64,000 nt of DNA from Bradyrhizobium jicamae (lineage in GTDB: Bacteria > Pseudomonadota > Alphaproteobacteria > Rhizobiales > Xanthobacteraceae). The notes beneath the pieces are model-generated. The model did not search any database and was not told the origin of the DNA. It saw nothing but the letters and a program-made list of their open reading frames with translations. Within the stretch, counting starts at the first letter, position 1. Each line of letters begins with the position of its first letter. Position numbers and translations under genes: made by a program. Location: assembly GCF_018130215.1 (NCBI RefSeq), contig NZ_JAFCKQ010000013.1:62001-126000 (forward strand), written 5' to 3'. Shown here piece by piece: positions 1 through 8,425 of the stretch.

Positions 1-96
1 ACCGGTGGCGCGGTGGACGATGGACAGGGCCATCGTCAGGGTCCAGCGATAGGTTTGCAAATGGGGCGAAAGCGGTCGTTCGATCCTGGCGGTCAT
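1..96 (-). CDS. sdhC: Succinate dehydrogenase cytochrome b556 subunit, N-terminal 32 residues
   Basis: This is the start of a minus-strand gene cut by the left edge of the window. The 32 codons read from the ATG at 94-96 begin MTARIERPLSPHLQTYRW and continue through the pattern LTMALSIVHRATG. That is the conserved amino terminus of SdhC, the membrane anchor that holds haem b and helps form the quinone site of succinate dehydrogenase (complex II). The RPLSPHLQ-Y segment and the SI-HR-TG entry into the first membrane helix, with its histidine, are family hallmarks. The frame stays open to position 1. The rest of the protein and the expected sdhD, sdhA and sdhB lie outside the window. No strong ribosome binding site is visible. 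Confidence 0.8.
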   Translation of the reverse strand, partial: MTARIERPLSPHLQTYRWTLTMALSIVHRATG

Positions 97-695
97 CGGC
101 GGCTTTATGTTGTTGTGGGACCGCGGCCGGCCCATCGGGGAACGCGGTAGATGAATTCTATTTACGGAGTCGGATCACTCCGCGCAACGGCCAAATAGCC
201 TTCGGTCGAACCGAAGTTCATTGTTAGCATTGCCGAAATCTGGTTGATCCGCAGGCTGGTATACCAGAAGAGGCGTCACATGAACTAAGAAGTGAATCGA
301 TATTCTTAGCTTATATTTGAGCCCTTCCAATGGCGCTCCGGTGCAGCGCCGAACGCCTCGAGACCGCCTTCTCGCCGGATCAGATAATCAACCATGCCTT
401 GATCTTAGGCGGAACGTGCATGCTCCCAAGGGTGGAATTAGACGCCGTCATCTCGGCGTTGCGCTCGATGATTGGACGTTGCGAACGCCAGCGACCGGAG
501 CCCTCGCTCCCCCGACAATCGACCCGCCGCGATGACCGCGCCCTCAGGTGGTGGTCGTGACCGAGCCGCGCATCCAAAGCCGACCGGATATGCGAAATCT
601 CGAGCCCGGCTCGTCGGCGGCCGATAGCGGCCTCACCGGTTCTTCGACCTGACCTCGCAATGCCGCCACCTGCGGAGATCGCCGGACATACGCTG
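97..695. other. Gap between sdhC and matB with no convincing gene
   Basis: About 600 bases. The part nearest sdhC is AT-richer than its surroundings (roughly 150-330) and presumably holds the sdhC promoter. It contains two small hairpins: GGAGT/ACTCC at 166-181 and CTTCGGT/ACCGAAG at 200-216. A 76-codon open frame at 330-560 on the plus strand has no good ribosome binding site and resembles nothing I know, so I do not call it a gene. The end nearest matB has short inverted repeats around 600-630 but no T-tract typical of an intrinsic terminator. Confidence 0.4.
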
Positions 696-2225
696 CTACG
701 TCTTCGAATAGATATCCTTGTACTTGTCGCGCAGAATGTTCTTCTGCACCTTGCCCATCGCGTTGCGCGGCAGCTCGTCGACGACAAAGACGCGCTTCGG
801 CATCTTGAATTTCGCGAGCCGGCCGTCGAGCGCCTTCAGCACCGCAGCTTCGCTGACATCGGCGCCCTTGTTGCAGACCAGGACGGCGGTGACGCCTTCG
901 CCGAAATCGGCATGCGGCACGCCGATCACGGCCGACTCGATCACGCCTGGCATGGCGTCGATCTCGCTCTCGATCTCCTTCGGATAGACGTTGAAGCCGC
1001 CCGAGATCACCAGATCCTTGCCGCGGCCGAGGATATGGACGTAGCCCTTGTCGTCGATCTTGCCGAGGTCACCGGTGATGAAGAAGCCGTCGTCACGGAA
1101 TTCGGACTTGGTCTTTTCGGGCATCCGCCAGTAGCCCTGGAAGACGTTCGGGCCCTTCACCTCGATCATGCCGATTGACTCAGGCGCGAGTTCGTTGCCG
1201 GTCTCGGGGTCGGTGACGCGCACCGAAACCCCGGGCAGCGCCCGGCCGACTGCGCCGGGAACGCGCTCGCCGTCGTAGGGATTGGACGTGTTCATGTTGG
1301 TCTCGGTCATGCCGTAGCGTTCGAGCACGGCGTGGCCGGTGCGGGCGGACCATTCGCGATGCGTGTCGGCGAGCAGCGGCGCGGAGCCTGAGATGAACAG
1401 CCGCATGTGCCCGGTCGATTGCTTGTTCAGCCCGGGATTCTGCAACAGGCGGGTGTAGAAGGTCGGCACACCCATCATCACGGTCGCGCGCGCCATCAGC
1501 TTGATGATCAGGTCCGGATCGAACTTCGGCAGGAAGATCATCGAGGCGCGCGCGAACAGCGTCACGTTGCTGGCCACGAACAGGCCATGGGTGTGATAGA
1601 TCGGCAGCGCGTGGATCAGCACGTCCTTGTCGGTGAAGCGCCAGTAATCGACCAGCGAATACGAGTTCGATGCCAGGTTGTCGTGGGACAGCATCGCGCC
1701 CTTGGAGCGGCCGGTGGTTCCCGACGTGTAGAGGATCGCGGCGAGGTCGTCATTGCCGCGCGGAACGGTCGCAAAGTCCTTGCCCGCCTTGTCGGCGGCT
1801 TCGGTCAGCGAACCCTTGCCGCTGGCGTCGAGCGTCTCGACCTTGGCGCCGACCTTCGCTGCGATCGCCTTGATGCCTTCCAGCTTGACCGGATCGCAGA
1901 CCACCAGCGCCGGTTCGGCATCAGAGATGAAGTATTTGAGTTCGTTCAGCGTATAGGCGGTGTTGAGCGGCAGATAGACGCCGCCGGCGCGCACGGTGGC
2001 GAGATAGAGCACGAGACCGGAGACCGATTTCTCGGTCTGCGCCGCGACGCGGTCGCCCGGCTTGACGCCCCTGCCGACCAGCACATTCGCCATCTGCCCG
2101 GCGCGCGCGATCAGGTCGCCGTAGGAGATATGGCTGCCGTCGGGTTGCTCGATCGCGAGCCGGTTGGGATCGTCGAGGCCGTCGAACAGGCGGGAAAACA
2201 GGTTGGCGTTGGCGGTCGTGTTCAT
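696..2225 (-). CDS. matB: Malonyl-CoA synthetase (acyl-CoA ligase)
   Basis: A 509-residue member of the ANL adenylating-enzyme superfamily that makes malonyl-CoA from malonate, CoA and ATP via an acyl-adenylate in the cytoplasm. From memory it is close to identical along its length to the characterised Rhodopseudomonas palustris MatB, including the segments AAQTEKSV, LATVRAGGVYLPLNTAYTLN and ALPIYHTHGLFVASN. The phosphate-binding loop TSGTTGRSKG is at residues 167-176, the adenine motif YGMTE at 304-308, the hinge GRGKD at 400-404, and the catalytic lysine of NAMGKVQK at about 492. Length matches the family. No malonyl-CoA decarboxylase (matA) or carrier (matC) lies beside it, so it probably recycles free malonate rather than forming a mat operon. 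It is divergent from the dehydrogenase at 2312, with 86 bases between them. Confidence 0.95.
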   Translation of the reverse strand: MNTTANANLFSRLFDGLDDPNRLAIEQPDGSHISYGDLIARAGQMANVLVGRGVKPGDRVAAQTEKSVSGLVLYLATVRAGGVYLPLNTAYTLNELKYFISDAEPALVVCDPVKLEGIKAIAAKVGAKVETLDASGKGSLTEAADKAGKDFATVPRGNDDLAAILYTSGTTGRSKGAMLSHDNLASNSYSLVDYWRFTDKDVLIHALPIYHTHGLFVASNVTLFARASMIFLPKFDPDLIIKLMARATVMMGVPTFYTRLLQNPGLNKQSTGHMRLFISGSAPLLADTHREWSARTGHAVLERYGMTETNMNTSNPYDGERVPGAVGRALPGVSVRVTDPETGNELAPESIGMIEVKGPNVFQGYWRMPEKTKSEFRDDGFFITGDLGKIDDKGYVHILGRGKDLVISGGFNVYPKEIESEIDAMPGVIESAVIGVPHADFGEGVTAVLVCNKGADVSEAAVLKALDGRLAKFKMPKRVFVVDELPRNAMGKVQKNILRDKYKDIYSKT

Positions 2226-2311
2226 GCAACATCCCCCGAGGGGCGAAAGGGCCGGAAGCGTCTGGCTGCATTAGCAAAAACGCCCTTCGGAAAGCAACGG
2301 AGACAGTTTGC

Positions 2312-3073
2312 ATGACAAATCACGGGAAACGTGTGGCCTGGGTGACCGGCGGCGGTACCGGCATAGGCGAATCCGGGGCGGAATTCCTCGCGGCGGATGG
2401 CTGGACGGTGGTGGTCTCCGGCCGCCGCAGGGGAGAACTCGATCGCGTGGTGGCGAACATCACGAAAAAGGGCGGCAAGGCGGAAGCCATCCCGCTCGAC
2501 GTCAGCAGCAAGGCCGACGTCAACACCGCCGCCGGGCAGATCGTCGCCGGGCACGGCCGCATCGACCTTCTGGTCAACAGCGCCGGCATCAATGTTCCGA
2601 AGCGAAGCTGGGCCGACATGGAACTGGAAGGTTGGGACAAGCTCGTCGAGATCAATCTCAACGGGGTGCTCTATTGCATGCGCGCAGTGCTGCCGACGAT
2701 GCGCAAGCAGAAGGATGGCTGCATCATCAACGTCGCCTCCTGGGCGGGCCGTCACGTTTCCAAGATGCCGGGCCCGGCCTACACCACGACGAAGCACGCA
2801 GTGCTGGCGCTGACCCATTCCTTCAACATGGACGAATGCGTCAACGGCCTGCGCGCCTGCTGCCTGTCGCCGGGCGAGGTGGCAACGCCGATCCTGAACC
2901 AGCGCCCCGTCGTGCCCAGCGAAGCCGAGCAGGCGAAGATGCTGCAGCCCGAGGATCTCGGCCGCACCATCGCCTTCGTCGCCAGCATGCCCGCGCGCGT
3001 CTGCATGAACGAGATCCTGATCAGCCCGACGCACAACCGCGGTTTCATCCAGACGCCGGCGAACAGGGATTAG
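2312..3073 (+). CDS. Short-chain dehydrogenase/reductase
   Basis: A 253-residue classical SDR oxidoreductase. The Rossmann cofactor motif TGGGTGIG is at residues 12-19, the NSAG motif at 89-92 and the catalytic triad at Ser143 (NVASWAG), Tyr157 and Lys161 (AYTTTKHA). The arginines after the second beta strand (SGRRR, about 36-40) suggest a preference for NADPH; this is inference. The substrate cannot be read from the sequence. It is divergently transcribed from matB and followed by a palindromic repeat, so it is probably monocistronic. The ATG is preceded by CGGAGACAG, a reasonable ribosome binding site. Confidence 0.85.
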   Translation: MTNHGKRVAWVTGGGTGIGESGAEFLAADGWTVVVSGRRRGELDRVVANITKKGGKAEAIPLDVSSKADVNTAAGQIVAGHGRIDLLVNSAGINVPKRSWADMELEGWDKLVEINLNGVLYCMRAVLPTMRKQKDGCIINVASWAGRHVSKMPGPAYTTTKHAVLALTHSFNMDECVNGLRACCLSPGEVATPILNQRPVVPSEAEQAKMLQPEDLGRTIAFVASMPARVCMNEILISPTHNRGFIQTPANRD

Positions 3074-3083
3074 GCTCGCGATT

Positions 3084-3171
3084 CGTAGCCCGGATGGAGC
3101 GAAGCGTAATCCGGGATGGTCTTTCCGCGGAGAGCCTGTCCCGGATTTCGCTGCGCTTCGTCCGGGCTACG
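3084..3171. repeat. Palindromic intergenic repeat, type A (copy 1)
   Basis: An imperfect inverted repeat fills the gap between two convergent genes. The outer arms are CGTAGCCCGGATGGAGCGAA and its near complement ending TCCGGGCTACG, with a second pair ATCCGGGA / TCCCGGAT inside. Related copies occur at 25053-25140, 31404-31490 and, as a half copy, 49472-49501. These match the REP-like elements common in Bradyrhizobium gaps. It can fold on either strand and may serve as a bidirectional terminator. Confidence 0.8.
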
Positions 3172-3175
3172 AGGA

Positions 3176-4576
3176 TCACTCGATGATCTCGTTCAGCTCC
3201 TTGCCGGAGTGCTCGGGCACGAACAGGAAGACGCCGATCGCCATCGCGATCATCAGCACGGGGATGCAGAGGAACGCCAGCGCAAACGAACCGGTGTGCT
3301 GCTGCAGCGCGATGGTGACGAATGGAAACAACACGAATCCGACGAAGTACGCGATCGCCCAGACCACGCCATTGGCTGCGCCGCGGATGCGGGTCGGAAA
3401 GATTTCGGCGGTCAGGGTCGTGCTCGGGCCCCAGAAACCGAGGAAGCCGAGACACCAGGCGAGCCCGAACGCCCACAGCAGGACACGGTCTTCGGAATAG
3501 ACCCAGAGAGTCATGAAGATCGCGCCTTCGATCAGCGTCACAATGAAGGTGAGCCGACGGCCGATCCTGTCGATCAGCCATCCGACCACGCAAAGCCCGA
3601 GGAAGCCGCAGAGACCATAGAATACATAGAACAGGCTGTATTCAGTCGTCGACCAGTGTTTCTCGGTCGCGAGATAGAGCGGCATCCAGGCGCCGACCGT
3701 GCCGTAGATGCAGGTGCTGGCGCAGGCCACGAACAGCGCGACGAGCGTCGCGGGCAGCACGTCGGGCATGAACACCTGGCTGATGCCGACCGATTTGGCC
3801 TTGCCGAACCAGGCGCTGTCGTCATCGCTGACCGTGCCGCCGCGCGACAGCGTCTCCGAGATGCGCCGCTTGCGGTCTTGTGCACGCACCCAGTAGGGCG
3901 ATTCCGGGCAGGTGGAGCGGACATAGATCGCGAGCAGCGCGATCACGCCCGGCACCATTACCGCGACGCGCCAGCCGAAATTGGTGGCGACAAGTCCGGT
4001 GATGGCGCCGGCGAGCGAAGCGCCGAGACACCAGGCCGATCGCGTGATGCTGATCACCCGTCCGCGCAGCCGGGCCGGCCAGGTTTCGGCCACCAGCATC
4101 GAGCCGAGCGACCATTCGCCGTTGAGCGCGAAGAACAGCAGCGAGCGCGCGACCACGAAGATCGCGAATGTCGGCGACAGCGCCGCCACCGGCATCAAAA
4201 GCGAAAACAGCGCGATGTTGACGGCAAGCAGCGTGCGTCGGCCGAACCGATCCGCCAGCCACGGCCAGAAATACAGGCCGGCGATGCCGACGAAGAGCGC
4301 GATCTGCATGCCCGAGCGAAATTCCGGCAGGCTCAGCGAGAATTCCTTGATCACCATCGGGGAGACCAGCCCGAAGATCACGCCGTCCATGCCGTCGAAG
4401 CCCCAGCCGAGCGCGTTGGCGGTGGCGATGTGCCAATGGGTCTTGGTCAACTCACCGTCGCCGGCGACAGCGCGGTAATTGGCATACTGCAGATGGTGTT
4501 GCTCGAGCGGGCCGATGTCGCTGCCTGCATGGTCCAGCGCAGGGGCTGCTCGGCCATCTGCTGTGATGCTGCTCAT
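3176..4576 (-). CDS. MFS transporter (metabolite:H+ symporter type)
   Basis: A 466-residue major facilitator carrier with about twelve hydrophobic segments. The inter-helix 2-3 signature LADRFGRRTLL and its second-half counterpart WLIDRIGRRLTF are present, as is the RLRGRV / TRIRGAANGV pair after helices 4 and 10 seen in sugar and aromatic-acid symporters. The start at 4576 was chosen because GGGGAGG lies eight bases upstream; a longer frame to 4609 has no such site. An unusually long hydrophilic N-terminal tail of about 45 residues precedes the first helix. The substrate is unknown. It is convergent with the dehydrogenase at 2312 across a palindromic repeat. Confidence 0.85.
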   Translation of the reverse strand: MSSITADGRAAPALDHAGSDIGPLEQHHLQYANYRAVAGDGELTKTHWHIATANALGWGFDGMDGVIFGLVSPMVIKEFSLSLPEFRSGMQIALFVGIAGLYFWPWLADRFGRRTLLAVNIALFSLLMPVAALSPTFAIFVVARSLLFFALNGEWSLGSMLVAETWPARLRGRVISITRSAWCLGASLAGAITGLVATNFGWRVAVMVPGVIALLAIYVRSTCPESPYWVRAQDRKRRISETLSRGGTVSDDDSAWFGKAKSVGISQVFMPDVLPATLVALFVACASTCIYGTVGAWMPLYLATEKHWSTTEYSLFYVFYGLCGFLGLCVVGWLIDRIGRRLTFIVTLIEGAIFMTLWVYSEDRVLLWAFGLAWCLGFLGFWGPSTTLTAEIFPTRIRGAANGVVWAIAYFVGFVLFPFVTIALQQHTGSFALAFLCIPVLMIAMAIGVFLFVPEHSGKELNEIIE

Positions 4577-4896
4577 GATCGCCTCCCCGACGCTGCCGCG
4601 ACGTTGCACGGCAGGTCGAGGCTGAGCCGATCAGAAGATGTAGGCAAGCAAATTGCTCGCGGCAGCGCACTTGCCCGTTCCGTGCAACGGAATTGTCGTC
4701 GCCAGCGCGCAAGGGTGCGAGCTACGCAAAGCGTCGCGGCCGGTTTCAGGAATCACAAAGAATTATCTTTGGAAACCCCGCGCAAAACCTCCCGTAGATC
4801 GGTCAACGACGGCGCTGCGATCAACCAACACAAGCGCGGTTGTTGACCCCATCATCCCGGCGATTTCCGCCGGTCACATCACACCGGAGACCTTCC
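4577..4896. other. Divergent promoter region between MFS gene and fasciclin gene
   Basis: About 320 bases between two divergent genes. An AT-richer stretch at about 4750-4785 is the likeliest place for the fasciclin promoter, but I cannot assign a particular sigma factor. I see no gene here. Confidence 0.35.
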
Positions 4897-5451
4897 ATGT
4901 CGAAGCGTATTGCCTATCTTGCTGCCGCCGCCCTCAGCGCGCTGGCGCTCACCGCAACCGTCGCCGCGCCGGCCAGCGCCGCGGAGAAGACCGTGATGGT
5001 CGGCGGCGCCGCGATGTTCCCATCCAAGAACATCATCCAGAACGCCGTCAATTCCAAGGACCACACCACCCTCGTCGCCGCAGTGAAGGCGGCCGGCCTG
5101 GTCGAGACGCTGGAAGGCAAGGGTCCGTTCACGGTGTTCGCGCCGACCAATGCCGCCTTCAGCAAGCTGCCGGCCGGCACTGTCGACAATCTCGTCAAGC
5201 CCGAGAACAAGGCGACCCTGACCAAGATCCTCACCTACCATGTGGTGCCCGGCAAGCTCGAGGCGTCGGACCTGACCGACGGCAAGATGCTGAAGACCGT
5301 CGAGGGCGAGGAACTCACCGTCAAGCATCAGGACGGCAAGGTCTGGATCGTCGACGCCAAGGGCGGCACCTCGATGGTGACGATCTCGAACGTCAACCAG
5401 TCGAACGGCGTCATCCATGTGATCGACACCGTGCTTTTGCCGGCGACCTGA
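4897..5451 (+). CDS. Secreted fasciclin (FAS1) domain protein
   Basis: A 184-residue exported protein: a signal peptide (MSKRIAYLAAAALSALAL..., likely cleaved after the ASA near residue 28) followed by one FAS1 domain. The two FAS1 signature blocks are plain: FTVFAPTNAAFSKLPAG, and further on LTKILTYHVVPGKL with the terminal NGVIHVIDTVLLP. Single-domain bacterial FAS1 proteins of this length are periplasmic or surface proteins linked to adhesion or stress, but their exact role is poorly defined. The start is the ATG at 4897, with GGAG seven bases upstream and the signal peptide immediately after; an in-frame upstream ATG at 4840 would spoil the signal peptide. It stands 180 bases ahead of the cytochrome b561 gene. 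Confidence 0.92.
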   Translation: MSKRIAYLAAAALSALALTATVAAPASAAEKTVMVGGAAMFPSKNIIQNAVNSKDHTTLVAAVKAAGLVETLEGKGPFTVFAPTNAAFSKLPAGTVDNLVKPENKATLTKILTYHVVPGKLEASDLTDGKMLKTVEGEELTVKHQDGKVWIVDAKGGTSMVTISNVNQSNGVIHVIDTVLLPAT

Positions 5452-5631
5452 CACCGCCCGGCCCGGTTCAATCCCGGGCAGCACACGCGAAACAGCGAGC
5501 CGGAGCCTCGCCCGGCTCGCATTTTTGTGACCGCGATAGGCGGCGTGCATCGAATTGATAGCACCCGATCCTGTAACGGAATGGCGGTTCCCGGCGTATA
5601 AACCAGTATCGATTCCGAGTAGAGAAGAGCC

Positions 5632-6264
5632 ATGTCGAGCCTTGCCGTCAGTGACGATCATGCAGCGACCGCGACGCAGACGAAGGTGATCCAGCCGGGC
5701 TGGGTCCGCGTATTGCACTGGGTCAACGCGCTGGCGATGATCCTGATGATCATGTCTGGCTGGCAGATCTATAATGCCTCGCCGCTGTTCAACTTCTCCT
5801 TCTCTTCCAAATTCACACTAGGCGGCTGGCTCGGCGGCGCGCTGCTCTGGCACTTTGCGGCGATGTGGCTGCTGATGGTCAACGGACTGATCTATCTGGC
5901 GCTTGGATTCGCGACCGGCCGCTTCCGCCGCAAGCTATTGCCGATCACCCCGGGCGGCGTGATCTCGGACACCAGGGCGGCGCTGACCTTCAAGCTGTCG
6001 CATAACGATCTCAGCAAATACAATTCCGTTCAGAAGCTGCTCTATGCAGGCATCATCGCCGTCGGCGTCGTCATCGTGCTGTCCGGCCTGTCGATGTGGA
6101 AGCCGGTGCAGCTCTATTGGCTGTCGGTGCTGTTCGGCGGCTACGACGTCGCGCGCTACGTTCACTTCACCTGCATGGCGCTGATCGTCGCTTTCCTGGT
6201 TATCCATGTCGCGCTCGCGGTGCTGGTGCCGAAGAGCCTGCGCGCGATGATCATCGGTCGTTGA
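5632..6264 (+). CDS. Cytochrome b561-type membrane protein
   Basis: A 210-residue integral membrane protein with four main hydrophobic helices, of the bacterial cytochrome b561 / Ni,Fe-hydrogenase b-subunit superfamily. Candidate haem-ligand histidines sit in RVLHWVNAL (first helix), LLWHFAAMW (second), YVHFTCMAL and LVIHVALAV (last helix). Such proteins pass electrons between the quinone pool and a periplasmic oxidoreductase. The next gene, 11 bases downstream, encodes an exported molybdopterin protein, so the two very likely form a redox pair in one operon. The ATG follows GAGAAGAG. Confidence 0.88.
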   Translation: MSSLAVSDDHAATATQTKVIQPGWVRVLHWVNALAMILMIMSGWQIYNASPLFNFSFSSKFTLGGWLGGALLWHFAAMWLLMVNGLIYLALGFATGRFRRKLLPITPGGVISDTRAALTFKLSHNDLSKYNSVQKLLYAGIIAVGVVIVLSGLSMWKPVQLYWLSVLFGGYDVARYVHFTCMALIVAFLVIHVALAVLVPKSLRAMIIGR

Positions 6265-6275
6265 GGAGATTGGTC

Positions 6276-7061
6276 ATGGGTCGCCTGCGCAAGCTCCTCA
6301 TCCCGGGTGTCGACAAGAAACTGCTGGTCCGTGATGCCATCAAGACGATGCCGGATCCGACGCGGCGCCGCTTCCTCACGACCGGCGCCAGCCTCGGCGC
6401 GCTGACGCTTCTGGCTGGCTGCGACGTGGTCGACTCGTCGTCGGCGGAGGAGATGCTGAAGAAGGTCTCCAAGTTCAACGACGCCGTGCAGGCCTGGATG
6501 TTCAATCCGGATGCGTTGGCGCCGACCTTTCCCGAAAGCATGATCACCAAGCCGTTCCCGTTCAACGGCTATTACGATCTCGACGATGCGCCCGAGATCG
6601 ACGGGAAGGACTGGAAGCTCGAGGTACGCGGGCTGGTCGAGAACAAGAAGCCGTGGACGCTCGATGAACTCTACAGGCTTCCTGAGGTCAAGCAGGTGAC
6701 ACGTCACATCTGCGTCGAGGGCTGGAGCGCGATCGGCAGCTGGACCGGCACGCCCTTGCGCGATTTCCTCAAGCTCGTCGGCGCCGACACGCGCGCGAAA
6801 TATGTCTGGTTCCAGTGCGCCGACAAGGACGGCTACAACTCGCCGCTCGACATGCGTTCGGCGCTGCATCCGCAGACCCAGATGACGTTCAAATTCGCCG
6901 ACGAGATATTGCCGCGCGCCTATGGTTATCCGATGAAGATCCGGGTGCCGACCAAGCTCGGCTTCAAGAACCCGAAATACGTGATCTCGATGGAAGTCAC
7001 CAACGACTACAAGGGCGGCTACTGGGAAGACCAGGGCTACAATTCGTTCAGCGGGAGCTGA
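6276..7061 (+). CDS. Tat-exported molybdopterin-dependent oxidoreductase (sulfite-oxidase fold)
   Basis: A 261-residue protein of the oxidoreductase molybdopterin-binding family, which includes MsrP/YedY and sulfite oxidase. A twin-arginine signal, TRRRFLTTGASLGALTLLAGC, starts near residue 29 and ends in a lipobox-like LLAGC, so it may be a Tat-exported lipoprotein. The catalytic domain contains HICVEGWSAIGSW, whose cysteine is the probable molybdenum ligand, and KYVWFQCADKDGYNSP. It lacks the C-terminal dimerisation domain of sulfite oxidase, as MsrP does. The partner cytochrome b gene ends 11 bases upstream. GAGGAGATT precedes the ATG at 6276. The substrate is unknown; methionine sulfoxide repair is one possibility. 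The RR is preceded by an unusually long n-region. Confidence 0.88.
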   Translation: MGRLRKLLIPGVDKKLLVRDAIKTMPDPTRRRFLTTGASLGALTLLAGCDVVDSSSAEEMLKKVSKFNDAVQAWMFNPDALAPTFPESMITKPFPFNGYYDLDDAPEIDGKDWKLEVRGLVENKKPWTLDELYRLPEVKQVTRHICVEGWSAIGSWTGTPLRDFLKLVGADTRAKYVWFQCADKDGYNSPLDMRSALHPQTQMTFKFADEILPRAYGYPMKIRVPTKLGFKNPKYVISMEVTNDYKGGYWEDQGYNSFSGS

Positions 7062-7069
7062 CGCGACGC

Positions 7070-7129
7070 GTCATTCCGGGATGGTCCGAAGGACCAGACC
7101 CGGAATCCAAGGCATCGCCCCGGAATGAC
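7070..7129. repeat. Palindromic intergenic repeat, type B (copy 1)
   Basis: Inverted arms GTCATTCCGGG and CCCCGGAATGAC with an inner GGTCCGAAGGACC hairpin. It ends one base before the stop codon of the MFS gene at 7130. A close relative is at 10572-10652 and a short one at 56691-56726. Between two convergent genes it probably works as a bidirectional terminator. Confidence 0.8.
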
Positions 7130-8308
7130 TCAGGATTTCACCTTCCTCTGAAACGCCGACAGCACCGCGCCGAGCGCCAGCATCGCGGCCGAGACGTTCA
7201 GCGCAAATGACAGGCTGCCCACAGCGTCTGTGATCGCGCCGACCACGATTGGGCCGAGGGTCTGGCCGATGCCGAAGGCGATGGTCATCGCGGCGATCGC
7301 GGTCGGCCAGGCTTTAGGGGGGTAGTTGTAGCGCACGAAGGCGGTGGTCGAGCCGACTACCGCGAAGAAGGCGACGCCGAACACCAGCGCCGAGATCGCG
7401 AGCAAGATCGGCGAATGCCCGAAGATCGGTAGACTGGCGCCGAGCGCGTTGACGCCGAGGATGATCGTGGTCGCGAGCCCGCCGCGGTCGAGCGCCAGTA
7501 CGCGGCGCCAGACCCAGGGCGTCACGAAGGCACTGACGCCGATCAGGCTCCAGAACGCACTCTGCGCCGCGGCGCCGCCGCCGCCATCGCGAACATAGGC
7601 GATCATGAACGTCATGTAGGCGATGTAGCCGGCGCCGAACAGGAAGTAGGCCGTGAGGTAGATCAGGACAGGCATGATCGAGAATTCCGTCCGCACAATG
7701 CCGCCGGTGATGCTGTCCGCATGGAATGGTGCGAGCAGCAGCGGCACGGTCATGAGGCCGGCGAGCAGCGTCATGGCCCACCACACGATCCACCACGATC
7801 CCGCACCAAAGCCCTGCAGCACGAAGGGCGCGACCAGGCCGGATGACAGGATGCCGATGCCGGGTCCGGCGTAGAACAGGCTGAGCAGGAAATTCGCGCG
7901 CTCGGGGCGCGACTGCGCGATGGTCGCCGCCAGCGCGGCGCCGCCGACGAAGCCAACCGCAGCGGCGAGGCCGGCCAGCACGCGCGCAAAGCTCAACAAC
8001 ACGAAATTGCCCGAGACCGCACACAGCGCCAGCGACAGCACGCAGGCCAGCGTCGACCAGCGCACCGATCTCGCAAGTCCGAAGCGCTGGATCACGCGCG
8101 AGGCGAACAGCGCGCCGACCAGATAACCGGCGGCATTGATCGTGTTCATGAAGCCCGCGGCCGAATAGGACCAGGCCAGGGAGTCGCGCATGTCGGGCAG
8201 CACGAGCGAATAGGCAAAACGGCCGATGCCGAGACCCACGGTCGGCGCCAGCGACAGGATGAGGATCAGACGCGCGGGATGCGCGTAGGACGGGGAAGGG
8301 GCTCTCAC
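7130..8308 (-). CDS. YbfB/YjiJ-family MFS transporter
   Basis: A 392-residue twelve-helix carrier. The opening GLGIGRFAYSLVLPDMRDSL and the later AGYLVGALFASRVIQRFG are typical of the YbfB/YjiJ group of the major facilitator superfamily. Substrates of this group are mostly unknown. The start is GTG at 8308, with CCGGAG upstream at a normal distance. It runs in the same direction as the EamA gene at 8426, about 117 bases apart, and may be expressed with it. The two are both exporter-like, but nothing shows a shared substrate. Confidence 0.85.
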   Translation of the reverse strand: MRAPSPSYAHPARLILILSLAPTVGLGIGRFAYSLVLPDMRDSLAWSYSAAGFMNTINAAGYLVGALFASRVIQRFGLARSVRWSTLACVLSLALCAVSGNFVLLSFARVLAGLAAAVGFVGGAALAATIAQSRPERANFLLSLFYAGPGIGILSSGLVAPFVLQGFGAGSWWIVWWAMTLLAGLMTVPLLLAPFHADSITGGIVRTEFSIMPVLIYLTAYFLFGAGYIAYMTFMIAYVRDGGGGAAAQSAFWSLIGVSAFVTPWVWRRVLALDRGGLATTIILGVNALGASLPIFGHSPILLAISALVFGVAFFAVVGSTTAFVRYNYPPKAWPTAIAAMTIAFGIGQTLGPIVVGAITDAVGSLSFALNVSAAMLALGAVLSAFQRKVKS

Positions 8309-8425
8309 AATCTACTCCGGAAACGACGCCAGTGTGACAGGCCGCGGCGTGTCTGCCCAGCGCCCTCGGCCGCAACACTGTCTTGCGAAACGGGCAATTG
8401 GAGCTGATGTGGATCGCATCATGAT

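Noticed and set aside
330..560. 76-codon open frame between sdhC and matB
   Set aside because: No ribosome binding site, no family, and a competing frame of similar length in the same place; kept only as a note.
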